A stretch of DNA of 64,000 nucleotides from Falcatimonas sp. MSJ-15. GTDB lineage: Bacteria; Bacillota; Clostridia; Lachnospirales; Lachnospiraceae. A program made the position numbers and the translations under genes. The DNA lies in the NCBI RefSeq assembly GCF_018918265.1, contig NZ_JAHLQC010000009.1, positions 62,001-126,000 of the forward strand, read 5' to 3'. Shown piece by piece: positions 1 through 9,374 of this stretch (positions are counted from its first letter, which is position 1; each line of letters opens with the position of its first letter). The notes beneath the pieces were generated by a model. It was given only the letters and a program-made list of their open reading frames with translations. It made no database searches and was not told where the DNA came from.

Positions 1-254
1 AAACATCACCAGCAGACAGAACAGAGATAATAGAACAGTGTAAATTAAGAATAGCTGTATATCAGGAATTTGCACCAAAAGAGATGTCTGAAGACGAGAT
101 AAAGGCAGTTATACAGGGAGTTCTTGAAAAACTTGGAATAGAAAAACCTGAAGCTAAAGATAAAGGCAAGATTATGAAAGAACTTATGCCACTTGTAAAA
201 GGTAAAGCAGACGGAAAAGTTGTTAATTCAATTGTATCCGGATTCTTTGCATAA
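1..254 (+). CDS. GatB/YqeY domain protein, 3' end only
   Basis: The reading frame is open from base 3 to the TAA at 252-254 and the 5' part lies outside the window. The visible 83 residues match the C-terminal half of YqeY-type proteins: a TSPADRTEII start, a helical EFAPKEMSEDEIKAVI segment, and the GKIMKELMPLVKGKADGKVVNSIV ending typical of the tRNA-amidotransferase GatB C-terminal domain. Family members are about 150 residues and are thought to bind tRNA or act near tRNA amidation, but no firm role is known. A strong terminator follows at 419-469. Confidence 0.8.
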   Translation, partial: TSPADRTEIIEQCKLRIAVYQEFAPKEMSEDEIKAVIQGVLEKLGIEKPEAKDKGKIMKELMPLVKGKADGKVVNSIVSGFFA

Positions 255-265
255 GTAGAATTAAT

Positions 266-395
266 GTTCATATTGAATCAGTTAGATTGCATTAATCATA
301 TTGAATTAGTTAGATTGCATTGATTAGATTATATTAATCAGATTGAATTAATTAAATTGAATTAGTTAGATTGAATTAATTAGATTGATTAGATA
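266..395. repeat. degenerate short tandem repeat
   Basis: Seven to eight imperfect copies of a roughly 14-16 bp unit close to TTAGATTGAATTAA follow each other between the GatB/YqeY gene and its terminator. The copies drift in sequence, as in an old slippage-generated array. No coding function is seen. Confidence 0.6.
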
Positions 396-418
396 TTTAT
401 GTAATATTAATAAAAAAC

Positions 419-469
419 AACTGTCCGATTATCAATATCACAGATATATGATAGCCGGACAGTTATTTT
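419..469 (+). terminator. rho-independent terminator
   Basis: AACTGTCCG (419-427) pairs with CGGACAGTT (456-464). An inner stem, ATTATCAATATC against GATATATGATAG, extends the hairpin, and a T-run follows at 465-469. It ends the GatB/YqeY transcript and may also serve the convergent peptidase gene. Confidence 0.8.
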
Positions 470-472
470 TAT

Positions 473-503
473 GGGCTCTTTGTCAAGAGCGGGATAAATT
501 TTT
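473..503 (+). repeat. dispersed CTCTTTGTCAAGAG mini-hairpin
   Basis: GGCTCTTTGTCAAGAGC forms a small stem (GCTCTT/AAGAGC) followed by GGGATAAATTTTT. Related copies occur at about 61551 and 61578. Its role is unknown. Confidence 0.4.
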
Positions 504-510
504 ATAAGTA

Positions 511-2337
511 TTATAAGCCATAGCGTTTTTTTAGTGTGCTTTCAAGATTGTCAAGCATTGTAGGGTTAAACGGCGACAAAAGATTATTTTCTTCAAGAAG
601 TTCAGTATAACTTAGAGATGAACCTTGAGTAACCATATTAACGTATATGTCAGCAGCTTTATCAAAATCTTTAAGAGATATCTCCCATAATTCAAAAGCA
701 GGTACAGCTGATATAGCATAACTGATATAGTACATAGGCTGTGTAAAATTGTGAGTGACTTCAACCCAGTCATATGCTTCAGTAATAGGATCATTAGAAT
801 CTATTAAACCATATTCTTTGCATAATGAACAATATAGCTGGTTGATTTTTTCAACAGTCGGATTCTCCATTGAATAGACTTTTTGCTGAAATTCATCATA
901 AAGGCATCCTTCAATGATTGTATCAAGTCTTTGAACAATTGTATAATCAATAGCAGAAGATACGTATTTTTCGCTTAACATATCACTGTAATGATTAGTA
1001 TACATAAGTTCAAGAGCCTGTGAATAGATCTCAGATATATCAGTACTTGCAGCTACATTACCTGAAGTTATGTAATATTCATAAAAATGACCAAATTCAT
1101 GTTCAAGAGACATAAGATCATAGAAATCTTCATCTGGGTTATTAAATAAAAAAGGTGAAGAATAACCATTTATATAAGTGGTAAAACCACCAGAAGCCTT
1201 ATTCTCTCTGCCTTCAATGTCATAAAGATTATATTTTTTCATATAGTTAAAAGTCTCAACAAACGATTCATCAAAATCTCCAAGGTAATTACTAAGCATC
1301 TCTAAAAGTTTACGATCAGTAACTTTTGAAAAATAAGAATCAAGTTCGTCAAAACCTGCCTGATTTCTAGTTGAATAGATTTTTGAAAAAAGAGGAACAA
1401 TTTTTCTTTTTACACTATTACATAGATTCAGAACGTCAGTTGGAGTGTAGTCACGATAATATGTATTGACATAACTATATTCTGCGTAAGTCTTGTAATT
1501 ATAGGCTTTTGCAATACTGTTACGAACATTAATTAGTTCAATATATATAGGCCCAACAAGTTCACATTTTTTCTTTAGTTCATCATTATAGTCGGAAATG
1601 TTATCGTCAGAACCGTTATCAAGTATGCCAGGTGTATTATCGTGACCATTTATGTTATTATCATTGCTATTGTTATCGTTGTCAAAATTATTATTAGTGT
1701 TAGAAGAAGTTGCATCTTCATTATATATAAGTTCAGTATATTGATTGAGAAGCTCTTTTTCTTTAAGAAGAAGAGCACTTACTTCGGAGTTAGATGTAGC
1801 TGATGAGAATGATTCGAATAGATCATCTCCCCAATATTCACGGGCTGCATCACTACAATTTGAATTAATAATAATAGCAGCAGTATCAATCAGACTATTA
1901 TACATATTCATATAAGTCTCATAAGAATAATTATATTCATCTATATAATATTGGTCAGTTACATCAAGGCTGTTGTGTATTGATGCAAGAGTACAATTAG
2001 TATCCATAGAATTATATATAGAATACATACTGTCAAAATCTTTTAATACCTGATTAGAATTATCACTGTCATTACATAGTGATGAGATCTCATCGATTAG
2101 AGAATTATATTCTGTCATATCAGTATGAGTATATGACATATTGTTAAAATCAGTTCCTTTTTTATTACGTTTATGTGAAGACGCAGAATTATCCTCATTA
2201 GAATTATTGCTATTACCAAAAAGATTAATGGAAGATAATCGGTCACCTAATTCGTTATTATTAGTTCTACTGCATCCGGAGATTGTAATAGGTATTACAA
2301 CCAAAAGTGCAGTAATCTGTTTTGCTAATTTTTTCAT
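511..2337 (-). CDS. secreted M3-like zinc metallopeptidase lipoprotein
   Basis: A 608-residue lipoprotein. The N-terminus is a lysine-rich hydrophobic signal with lipobox ISGC (Cys about residue 22), so it should be anchored outside the cell. A low-complexity Asn/Ser/Asp-rich segment lies near residues 205-240. The HEFGH zinc-binding motif near residue 412 (in SLEHEFGHFYEYY) is the HExxH signature, and the helical surroundings resemble M3 oligoendopeptidase-type enzymes. The preferred start has AAGGGGTAGG just upstream. It stands alone, convergent with GatB/YqeY. The likely role is cleavage of peptides at the cell surface; the substrate cannot be told. The family call is moderately sure, the metallopeptidase call firm. 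Confidence 0.75.
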   Translation of the reverse strand: MKKLAKQITALLVVIPITISGCSRTNNNELGDRLSSINLFGNSNNSNEDNSASSHKRNKKGTDFNNMSYTHTDMTEYNSLIDEISSLCNDSDNSNQVLKDFDSMYSIYNSMDTNCTLASIHNSLDVTDQYYIDEYNYSYETYMNMYNSLIDTAAIIINSNCSDAAREYWGDDLFESFSSATSNSEVSALLLKEKELLNQYTELIYNEDATSSNTNNNFDNDNNSNDNNINGHDNTPGILDNGSDDNISDYNDELKKKCELVGPIYIELINVRNSIAKAYNYKTYAEYSYVNTYYRDYTPTDVLNLCNSVKRKIVPLFSKIYSTRNQAGFDELDSYFSKVTDRKLLEMLSNYLGDFDESFVETFNYMKKYNLYDIEGRENKASGGFTTYINGYSSPFLFNNPDEDFYDLMSLEHEFGHFYEYYITSGNVAASTDISEIYSQALELMYTNHYSDMLSEKYVSSAIDYTIVQRLDTIIEGCLYDEFQQKVYSMENPTVEKINQLYCSLCKEYGLIDSNDPITEAYDWVEVTHNFTQPMYYISYAISAVPAFELWEISLKDFDKAADIYVNMVTQGSSLSYTELLEENNLLSPFNPTMLDNLESTLKKRYGL

Positions 2338-2454
2338 ATTCCTACCCCTTAATATATTATTTACTATAAATATATAGCAATTATTTACAAATCAACGTAG
2401 TAGATTATACAACATTAGGAGATGTTTGTCGAACAAAAAATGCATAAAATAACA

Positions 2455-2532
2455 ATAAAAAGGCTGATTATATAATATCTGATATAAAATCCTGATGAAA
2501 ATCATCAAAAAAACAGATATATATAGTCAGCC
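2455..2532 (-). terminator. terminator of the lacI-uxaC transcript
   Basis: GGCTGATTATATAATATCTG (2462-2481) pairs with 2514-2532 to form a long hairpin. On the minus strand it is followed by CCTTTTTATT. It lies just after the uxaC stop. Confidence 0.75.
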
Positions 2533-2586
2533 ACCCTTAATAAATCACAAATTAAAAATAAAAACTATATAGAGTAAAACGGTTTA

Positions 2587-3996
2587 TTATTTTAAATCAA
2601 ATCCAAAATAACGAACAGCATTGTAGTATGAAATACCCTTTACGATCTTTTCAAGAGCTTTCATATCTGCTGGATATTCTCCATTATCAACCCATGAACC
2701 GATTAAATCACACATGATTCTTCTGAAGTATTCATGTCTTGTATATGATAAGAAACTTCTTGAGTCAGTTAACATACCAATGAAGTTACCAAGTAAACCA
2801 AGGTTAGCAAGTGAAATCATCTGATCTCTCATACCCTGTTTGTGATCGTTGAACCACCAAGCTGCCCCCTGCTGGATCTTGCCGATAGCTGCTGAATCCT
2901 GGAAACATCCAAGAATAGTACCAATAACTGCATTATCACAAGGATTTAATGAATAGATGATTGTCTTTGGAAGTTCATCTGTTGAGTTAAGAGCATTAAG
3001 GAAATCAGCCATTTCAGCAGATGGAGCAAAGTTGTTAATACAATCATATCCTGTATCTGGTCCTAACTGGTTGTAACGGAATACGTTATTATCACGTTTA
3101 CATCCATAGTGAAGCTGCATAGCCCATCCAAGTCTGTTATATTCACGTCCAACGAATGTCATGAAAGCAGTTTTGAATTTTAATTCTTCTTCACGAGTAA
3201 TATCATTTCCTGATAATCTCTTGGCAAAGATTGCTTCGATTTCTTCAGCTGTAGCTGGTTTGTACATAACATACTCAAGAGCATGGTCTGATACACGACA
3301 TCCCATCTCATTAAAGAATGCAAGACGAACTTTTAATGCTTCACAAAGAGTTGCGAAAGATGTAACTTTAACACCACTTACATCTGATAATTTTGCAAGA
3401 TAATCAGCATAATCAGGTTTTTCGATATTCATTGCCTTGTCAGGTCTCCAGGCTGGTAATACCTGAACATCAAATGTATCATCTCCAGCAATCTTTTTGT
3501 GCCATTCAAGTGAATCAATAGGATCATCAGTTGTACAGATTAATGTAACATTAGATTGTCTGATTAAGTTACGAACACTCATAGAGTCTTCCTGTAATTT
3601 GGCATTACAAAGATTCCATACTTCTTCAGCTGTATCTCCGTTTAATACACCTGTATAACCGAAGTATCTCTGTAATTCAAGGTGACTCCAATGATATAAT
3701 GGGTTACCGATAGCTTTTTCAAGTGTCTCAGCCCATTTCTGGAATTTTTCTCTGTCTGTAGCGTCTCCAGTGATATATTTTTCATCAATACCGTTAGAAC
3801 GCATCTGACGCCATTTGTAATGATCGCCGCCAAGCCATACCTGAGTAATGTTTTCAAACTTTCTGTCCTCAGCAATTTCTCTTGGATTGATGTGACAATG
3901 ATAGTCAAGAACTGGTACCTGTGATGCAAAATCATGGTAGAGTTTTTTAGATGTTTCTGTTGTTAATAAGAAATCTTTGTCCATGAACTGTTTCAT
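2587..3996 (-). CDS. uxaC: glucuronate/galacturonate isomerase
   Basis: 469 residues, the normal length for UxaC (EC 5.3.1.12), which converts D-galacturonate to D-tagaturonate (and D-glucuronate to D-fructuronate) in the cytosol. Family marks include the N-terminal HDFASQVPVLDYHCHINPREIAED metal-binding HxH region near residue 35, the TTDDPIDSLEWH segment, LPAWRPDK, and the C-terminal DSRSFLSYTRHEYFRR motif. The start has AGGAGGAATA eight bases upstream. It lies 17 bases after the LacI-type regulator, so the two form one minus-strand operon diverging from uxaBA. The terminator lies at 2455-2532. Confidence 0.96.
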   Translation of the reverse strand: MKQFMDKDFLLTTETSKKLYHDFASQVPVLDYHCHINPREIAEDRKFENITQVWLGGDHYKWRQMRSNGIDEKYITGDATDREKFQKWAETLEKAIGNPLYHWSHLELQRYFGYTGVLNGDTAEEVWNLCNAKLQEDSMSVRNLIRQSNVTLICTTDDPIDSLEWHKKIAGDDTFDVQVLPAWRPDKAMNIEKPDYADYLAKLSDVSGVKVTSFATLCEALKVRLAFFNEMGCRVSDHALEYVMYKPATAEEIEAIFAKRLSGNDITREEELKFKTAFMTFVGREYNRLGWAMQLHYGCKRDNNVFRYNQLGPDTGYDCINNFAPSAEMADFLNALNSTDELPKTIIYSLNPCDNAVIGTILGCFQDSAAIGKIQQGAAWWFNDHKQGMRDQMISLANLGLLGNFIGMLTDSRSFLSYTRHEYFRRIMCDLIGSWVDNGEYPADMKALEKIVKGISYYNAVRYFGFDLK

Positions 3997-4013
3997 GATT
4001 ATTCCTCCTAAAA

Positions 4014-5015
4014 TTAAAAATTGGTAGTGCCTCTTTTGATTAAATCGGCAGAAATATTAGTCTTACTAGGGACGTTACTGCCATTAAAGACACCCATTAA
4101 TGTATTAATAGTAGTGATGCATAAAGCCTCAACTTTACTATCTATTGATGTAAGCTCTGGTTCACATGCAAGTGATAGCAGTGAGTTGTTATAACCTACA
4201 ATAGACAGATCATCCGGAATACTGATACCCTTAGACAGTGCGAATTTGATTGCACCTACAGCAAGGGAATCATCAGATGTGACAACAGCCTGAAACTTAG
4301 AACCCATTGAGTAAAGATCAAGAAGAGAATCTTTGGCACATTGGATATTCTTGTCACAAAGTTTAATAAAATGTGGCTGAGGAGTGATATTATGCACGAA
4401 GTGTGCACGCTTGTACCCCGCCATTTTGCGAAGACCACTATAAGAAGTGCTTGTGTATAGATATACAATATCAGTACGTCCGCTCCTTATAAGAGAGTCA
4501 GTAACATTAAATACAGCATCTTCATCATCACATAATGTACTGTATATATTAGGACCATCAAGATGCCCATTAACAAGCATTATAGGCAGTTCTTTGGCAG
4601 CATTGATAATATAATTGTTCTCTGCGGCTTTTTGTTCAAGATATTTTGAACCAACAAGAATAATAGCATCTACACGCTTAGACATAAGCAGATCAAGATA
4701 CTTTTTCTTGGTCGCCAGATTAGGACCGGTACAGCAGAGAATTGAATCATAGCCGTTATTTCTAAGTTCCCTCTCAAGATAGTAGACCGCATTGGCAAGA
4801 TATATATCAGATGAGTCCGTACACATGATACCTATAGTCTTCATTGTGTTAAGGCCTAGTCCTCTTGCGAAGACATTGGGTGTGTAACCAATCTCTTCCA
4901 TAACAGCAAGAACTTTAAGACGTGTCTTCTCGCTGACATTGGAATTACCGTTTATTACACGTGAAACGGTTGCTATTGATACACCAGCCTTTTCTGATAC
5001 ATCATATATATTCAT
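4014..5015 (-). CDS. LacI-family regulator of hexuronate genes
   Basis: 333 residues, standard LacI/GalR length. An N-terminal helix-turn-helix (NIYDVSEKAGVSIATVSRVINGNSNVSE) is followed by the hinge (YTPNVFARGL) and a periplasmic-binding-protein-like effector domain. RBS GGAGGTGAAATA precedes the ATG. It is first in the operon with uxaC and diverges from uxaB. Identical LacI-type palindromes sit just downstream of the -10 of both divergent promoters (5126-5139 and 5312-5325), so it probably represses itself, uxaC and uxaBA. The inducer is inferred to be a hexuronate or pathway intermediate. Confidence 0.9.
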   Translation of the reverse strand: MNIYDVSEKAGVSIATVSRVINGNSNVSEKTRLKVLAVMEEIGYTPNVFARGLGLNTMKTIGIMCTDSSDIYLANAVYYLERELRNNGYDSILCCTGPNLATKKKYLDLLMSKRVDAIILVGSKYLEQKAAENNYIINAAKELPIMLVNGHLDGPNIYSTLCDDEDAVFNVTDSLIRSGRTDIVYLYTSTSYSGLRKMAGYKRAHFVHNITPQPHFIKLCDKNIQCAKDSLLDLYSMGSKFQAVVTSDDSLAVGAIKFALSKGISIPDDLSIVGYNNSLLSLACEPELTSIDSKVEALCITTINTLMGVFNGSNVPSKTNISADLIKRGTTNF

Positions 5016-5125
5016 TATTTCACCTCCAGCATGTATAAGTACAGTTGTTAATATAATCTAGCAGTTCTGTACATGATAGATTATAAAGCACCTTATCTTA
5101 CAGTGCATAATCTATGTAAGAAACT

Positions 5126-5178
5126 TGTAAGTACTTACACCTAATTACTATTATACATTGTAATTGAGATAAAAACAA
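5126..5178 (-). promoter_or_regulatory. lacI-uxaC promoter with LacI-type operator
   Basis: On the minus strand, -35 TTGTTT (5173-5178) and -10 TATAAT (5150-5155) are 17 bases apart. Ten bases downstream is the perfect palindrome TGTAAGTACTTACA (5126-5139), well placed to block initiation. Confidence 0.75.
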
Positions 5179-5268
5179 GCTATAAAATTTTTTTTTGCAA
5201 ACTAATAAAAGTTTTATTTCTTATATAAAAACAGTATAAAAATGCAGTGCAAAAAAAATATATTTAAA

Positions 5269-5325
5269 ATTAGCAATTGACTTATTGCTAATTTATATGT
5301 ACAATATCTAATGTAAGCACTTACA
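5269..5325 (+). promoter_or_regulatory. uxaBA promoter with two operators
   Basis: -35 TTGACT (5277-5282) and -10 TACAAT (5300-5305) are 17 bases apart. The perfect 9-bp inverted repeat ATTAGCAAT-N6-ATTGCTAAT (5269-5292) covers the -35. TGTAAGCACTTACA (5312-5325) lies at the expected start of transcription. Two different repressors could bind: the neighbouring LacI protein at the second site and, by comparison with iclR and kdgK, the IclR protein at the first. Confidence 0.75.
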
Positions 5326-5445
5326 AAAGTCGAAACTACGATATGAAGCATATTAAAGTGTATAACAAGTAGAATATGAATAAGTCATGTTTTACTTAAA
5401 AAAATAGGCAATATGCCCTAAAATAATTATGAGGTGAAATGAAAA

Positions 5446-6939
5446 ATGCAAAGATTAAACAAAAGTATTACAAAAGCAGTAGACAGACCTGTAAAGGTTC
5501 TTCAGTTTGGAGAAGGTAACTTCTTAAGAGCATTCGTTGATTACATATTTGATGTAACTAATGAAAAAACAGATTTCAACGGTGGCATTGTAATTGTAAA
5601 ACCAATCGAATTCGGTAACCTTGACAGATTCCATGATCAGGAATGTCAGTATACTCTTCAGTTAAGAGGATTTGAAAATGGACAGCCTAAGAAGATTACT
5701 CGTCAGATTACATCAGTAGTTGACGCAGTTGCAGCAATCGATGACTATGATAAATACATACAGTATGGTCTTTGTGATACACTCAGATTTATTGTTTCAA
5801 ATACAACAGAAGCAGGTATCGTATTTGATGAAACAGATGATTTTAATGCATGTCCACCTAAGACATACCCAGGTAAATTAACAAAACTTTTATTTGAAAG
5901 ATTTAAGAAATATGAAGGAGCAAAAGATAAAGGTATTATCCTGATTCCTTGTGAATTGATCGCAGATAATGGTATTGAACTTAAAAAATGTATTATGCAG
6001 TTTATCGAACTTTGGAACTTAGGCGATGAATTCAAAAACTGGATTGATACAGCATGTTCATTCTGTCCAACACTTGTAGATAGAATCGTACCTGGATATC
6101 CAAGAGATGAAGCTGCGGCATTATGTGAAGAATTCGGATATGAAGATCAGCTTATTGATACAGCAGAATTATTCGGTTTATGGGTAATTGAAAGTGATTC
6201 AAATCTTGAACTTGATCAGTTAAGAAAAGAACTTCCATTTGAAAAAGCAGGTCTTAATGTAGTATTTACAAAAGATCATCACCCATACAAAGAAAGAAAA
6301 GTTAGAATCTTAAATGGTTCACATACATCATTTGTATTAGCTTCATTCCTTGCAGGCAATGACCTTGTAAAACAGTCAATGGATGATGCTACAATTAGAA
6401 AATACATGGAAGAAACATTATTTGATGAAGTAATTCCTACATTATCATTACCAGCTGACGAATGTAAAGAATTTGCTGATGCTGTAATTGAAAGATTCCA
6501 GAATCCATTCATCAAACATAAATTATTAGATATATCATTAAACTCAGTATCAAAATGGGAAGCACGTTGTATGCCTTCATTCCTTGGATATGTTAACAAA
6601 TTTGGCAAATTACCAAAATATTTAACATTCTCAATTGCAGCATTAATGAGCTTCTATTCAACACAGAAAGATGGAGAAGTTAATGGAGGATATTGCCTTG
6701 TAGGTAACAGAAACGGAGAAGAATATAATATCCGTGATGACAGATTTGTTCTTGATTTCTTCAAAGAAAACTCAACTAAAGAACCAACTGAATTCGCAAA
6801 AGCATACTTAAGCAATACAAAATTCTTCGGTGGAGAAGATTTATCAAAGGTTGACGGACTTGTTGACGCAATTGCAGCTTATATTGCTGATATTAGAACA
6901 AGAGGCATGAGAGCAGTAGTAGAAGATTTAGTAAAATAA
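5446..6939 (+). CDS. uxaB: tagaturonate reductase (altronate oxidoreductase)
   Basis: 497 residues, the usual size for UxaB (EC 1.1.1.58), which reduces D-tagaturonate to D-altronate with NADH. The mannitol-dehydrogenase-type Rossmann N-terminus reads VLQFGEGNFLRAFVDYIFD. The family marks CPTLVDRIVPGYPRDEA, a KDHHPYKERKVRILNGSHT catalytic region (Lys-Asn-His pattern near residues 280-300) and a helical C-terminal domain are present. RBS GAGGTGAAA precedes the ATG. It is followed after 14 bases by uxaA with its own RBS, so the two are co-transcribed. Confidence 0.96.
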   Translation: MQRLNKSITKAVDRPVKVLQFGEGNFLRAFVDYIFDVTNEKTDFNGGIVIVKPIEFGNLDRFHDQECQYTLQLRGFENGQPKKITRQITSVVDAVAAIDDYDKYIQYGLCDTLRFIVSNTTEAGIVFDETDDFNACPPKTYPGKLTKLLFERFKKYEGAKDKGIILIPCELIADNGIELKKCIMQFIELWNLGDEFKNWIDTACSFCPTLVDRIVPGYPRDEAAALCEEFGYEDQLIDTAELFGLWVIESDSNLELDQLRKELPFEKAGLNVVFTKDHHPYKERKVRILNGSHTSFVLASFLAGNDLVKQSMDDATIRKYMEETLFDEVIPTLSLPADECKEFADAVIERFQNPFIKHKLLDISLNSVSKWEARCMPSFLGYVNKFGKLPKYLTFSIAALMSFYSTQKDGEVNGGYCLVGNRNGEEYNIRDDRFVLDFFKENSTKEPTEFAKAYLSNTKFFGGEDLSKVDGLVDAIAAYIADIRTRGMRAVVEDLVK

Positions 6940-6953
6940 TCTGGAGGACTATT

Positions 6954-8441
6954 ATGCAGGAAATTATTAAAATTAATGAAAATGATAATGTCGCTGTAGC
7001 TCTAAAACCAATTGCAAAGGGAACATCACTTGATGTTGCCGGCACAAAGGTTGTAACAACAGAAGACATTCCACAGGGACATAAATTTGCTTTAAGACCG
7101 ATTAAAGAAGGAGAACCGGTTATAAAATATGGCTTCAGAATTGGTTTTGCAAAACAGGATATTGAAACAGGTGCATGGATTCATGTGCATAATGTTAAGA
7201 CAGCACTTGGAGAACTTCTTGATTATACATATAATCCAACAGGCGTTGATGTAGAGCCAACACAAGAAGCTTTCTTCAATGGTTATATCAGAAAGAATGG
7301 CAAAGTTGGTGTAAGAAATGATATATGGATTATTCCAACTGTAGGATGTGTTAATTCAGTAGTTCGTGAAATTGAGCATAGAGCAAAAGAGATGTTAAAA
7401 GACTATGCTAATGTTGAAGATGTATATTCATTCAATCATCCATATGGATGTTCACAGATGAATGATGATCAGGAGAATACAAGAACAATTCTTGCTGACC
7501 TTATCAATCATCCTAATGCCGGTGCAGTTCTTGTAGTCGGACTTGGCTGTGAGAATAGTAATATCGATGTATTAAAGAACTATATAGGTGAATATGACGA
7601 ACAGAGAGTTAAATTCATCGTAAGCCAGGAATATGATGACGAAATCGAAGAATCTTTAAATCAGTTAAAAGATTTATTCGCATACGCAAATGCATTTACA
7701 AGAGAGCCTGTAAGTGCAAAAGAACTTGTAGTTGGACTTAAATGTGGCGGTTCTGACGGACTTTCAGGAATTACAGCTAACCCACTTGTTGGTAAATTCT
7801 CTGATATTCTTGTATCAAAAGGTGGAACAACAATTCTCACAGAAGTACCAGAGATGTTTGGTGCAGAGACATTACTTATGGATAGATGTGCTAACGAAGA
7901 ATTATTTAATAAGACAGTAGCACTTGTTAATGACTTTAAGAATTATTTCAAGAGTCATGATGCTGTTATATATGAGAATCCTTCACCAGGTAACAAAAAA
8001 GGTGGTATCTCAACACTTGAAGACAAGTCACTTGGCTGTACACAGAAGTCAGGTTCTTCACTTGTAAGAGGTGTATTAAAATATGGTGAAACAGTACAGA
8101 CAAAAGGTCTTAACCTTTTAAGTGCACCAGGTAATGACCTTGTAGCAGCAACAGCACTCGCTTGTGCCGGTGCACATATTGTATTATTCACAACAGGACG
8201 TGGTACACCATTTGCATCACCAGTTCCAACTGTTAAGATTTCAACTAATTCTAATCTTAATGGTAAGAAATCAAACTGGATTGATTACAATGCAGGAAGA
8301 CTAGTTGAAGATGTCTCTATGGAAGAACTTTCAAAAGATTTCTTTAACTATATATTAGAAGTGGCATCAGGCAAAAAAGTAAAAGCTGAGATCTCAGGAT
8401 TTCATGATCTTGCAATTTTTAAGCAGGGTGTAACACTCTAA
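6954..8441 (+). CDS. uxaA: altronate dehydratase, two-domain form
   Basis: 495 residues. The N-terminal SAF domain (about 1-100, NVAVALKPIAKGTSLDVAG) is joined to the large UxaA/GarD C-terminal domain (GYIRKNGKVGVRNDIWIIPTVGCVN, LGCENSNIDVL, LKCGGSDGLSGITANP, FTTGRGTPFASPVPTVKISTN). The enzyme (EC 4.2.1.7) dehydrates D-altronate to 2-keto-3-deoxygluconate and needs divalent iron. RBS CTGGAGGAC precedes the start. It is the second gene of the uxaBA operon and directly feeds KdgK, encoded 1 kb downstream. Confidence 0.96.
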   Translation: MQEIIKINENDNVAVALKPIAKGTSLDVAGTKVVTTEDIPQGHKFALRPIKEGEPVIKYGFRIGFAKQDIETGAWIHVHNVKTALGELLDYTYNPTGVDVEPTQEAFFNGYIRKNGKVGVRNDIWIIPTVGCVNSVVREIEHRAKEMLKDYANVEDVYSFNHPYGCSQMNDDQENTRTILADLINHPNAGAVLVVGLGCENSNIDVLKNYIGEYDEQRVKFIVSQEYDDEIEESLNQLKDLFAYANAFTREPVSAKELVVGLKCGGSDGLSGITANPLVGKFSDILVSKGGTTILTEVPEMFGAETLLMDRCANEELFNKTVALVNDFKNYFKSHDAVIYENPSPGNKKGGISTLEDKSLGCTQKSGSSLVRGVLKYGETVQTKGLNLLSAPGNDLVAATALACAGAHIVLFTTGRGTPFASPVPTVKISTNSNLNGKKSNWIDYNAGRLVEDVSMEELSKDFFNYILEVASGKKVKAEISGFHDLAIFKQGVTL

Positions 8442-8504
8442 AAGCTGATTCTGATAATAGATTATAATTAATCTTTAAGCAGCAGTAGTATTGCTATTAC
8501 CAGA

Positions 8505-8596
8505 TTGACATATTGTATTTCTGAAATATAATAGATATTGCTAATATTACCTGCAATGATATCTAAAACGTATCTATTGGTTGATATTAGTAATAT
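8505..8596 (+). promoter_or_regulatory. iclR promoter with inverted half-sites
   Basis: -35 TTGACA (8505-8510) and -10 TATAAT (8527-8532) are 16 bases apart. ATATTGCTAATAT (8535-8547) and ATATTAGTAATAT (8584-8596) are inverted copies with 12 of 13 positions paired. The core ATTGCTAAT is the same as in the uxaB operator at 5284-5292, which suggests autoregulation by the IclR protein. Confidence 0.6.
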
Positions 8597-8618
8597 AGTT
8601 AAAAATGAGAGGTATAGC

Positions 8619-9374
8619 ATGAAGATAAATAGAACAACACAACGTACTATTGACATATTAAAACTTGTATCAAAAGCCAGTGAAGGCGTAACTCTTGATG
8701 AGATATGCGAGAAACTTGAGATCCCTAAGACAAGTGCGTATGATATAGTGACAACACTTGTTACGATGAATGTGATTAATGTAAATAAAGATCAGAAGAT
8801 AAGATATTCAATAGGACTTACAGCATATAGAATAGGTATAAGTTATACCAATAATCTCAATTCAGTTGAGATGATGGAGCCAGTATTAAAAGCATTTGCC
8901 AAAGAAGTGGGTAAGACAGTATTCTTTGGAGTGCCAACTGGTCATGAGATAGTATATCTGTGTAAATATGAGCCGGAGAATCCGGTTATAACAACAGCAA
9001 CAGTAGGCGTTAAGAATCCAATGTATTGCACTTCACTTGGCAAAGCAATGCTTGCATTTATGGATGATGATACAATAGAAGCAGTAATTAAGCGAACCAA
9101 GTTCAGAAAAAGAACGGATTACACGATCATAACTGGTGATGATCTACGTAATAATCTTGCAACCATAAGAGAACGTGGATATGCAATGGATTACCGTGAG
9201 CTTGAAGAACATATGGTATGTATAGGAGCTCCTGTCTATGACAGTACAGGCGAGGTTACTGGTGCTATTAGTATTTCAGGATTATACAGACCCGACGAAG
9301 ATTATGAATGTCAGGGAGAACTTGTAAAGCAAAAAGCAGAAGAAGTTTCAAAACTTCTTGGATTTGTATATTGA
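8619..9374 (+). CDS. IclR-family regulator, probably KdgR-like
   Basis: 251 residues from the ATG at 8619, chosen because GAGAGGTAT precedes it; an upstream in-frame ATG at 8538 would lie inside the operator region. The N-terminal winged helix (RTIDILKLVSKASEGVTLDEICEKLEIPKTSAYDIV) is followed by the IclR effector domain (KTVFFGVPTGHEIVYLCKYE, TSLGKAMLAFM, GYAMDYRELEEHMVCIGAPVYD, GAISISGL). IclR proteins of pectin pathways usually sense KDG. Its place between uxaBA and kdgK, and shared GCAAT/ATTGC palindromes at its own, uxaB and kdgK promoters, support that role. Confidence 0.88.
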   Translation: MKINRTTQRTIDILKLVSKASEGVTLDEICEKLEIPKTSAYDIVTTLVTMNVINVNKDQKIRYSIGLTAYRIGISYTNNLNSVEMMEPVLKAFAKEVGKTVFFGVPTGHEIVYLCKYEPENPVITTATVGVKNPMYCTSLGKAMLAFMDDDTIEAVIKRTKFRKRTDYTIITGDDLRNNLATIRERGYAMDYRELEEHMVCIGAPVYDSTGEVTGAISISGLYRPDEDYECQGELVKQKAEEVSKLLGFVY

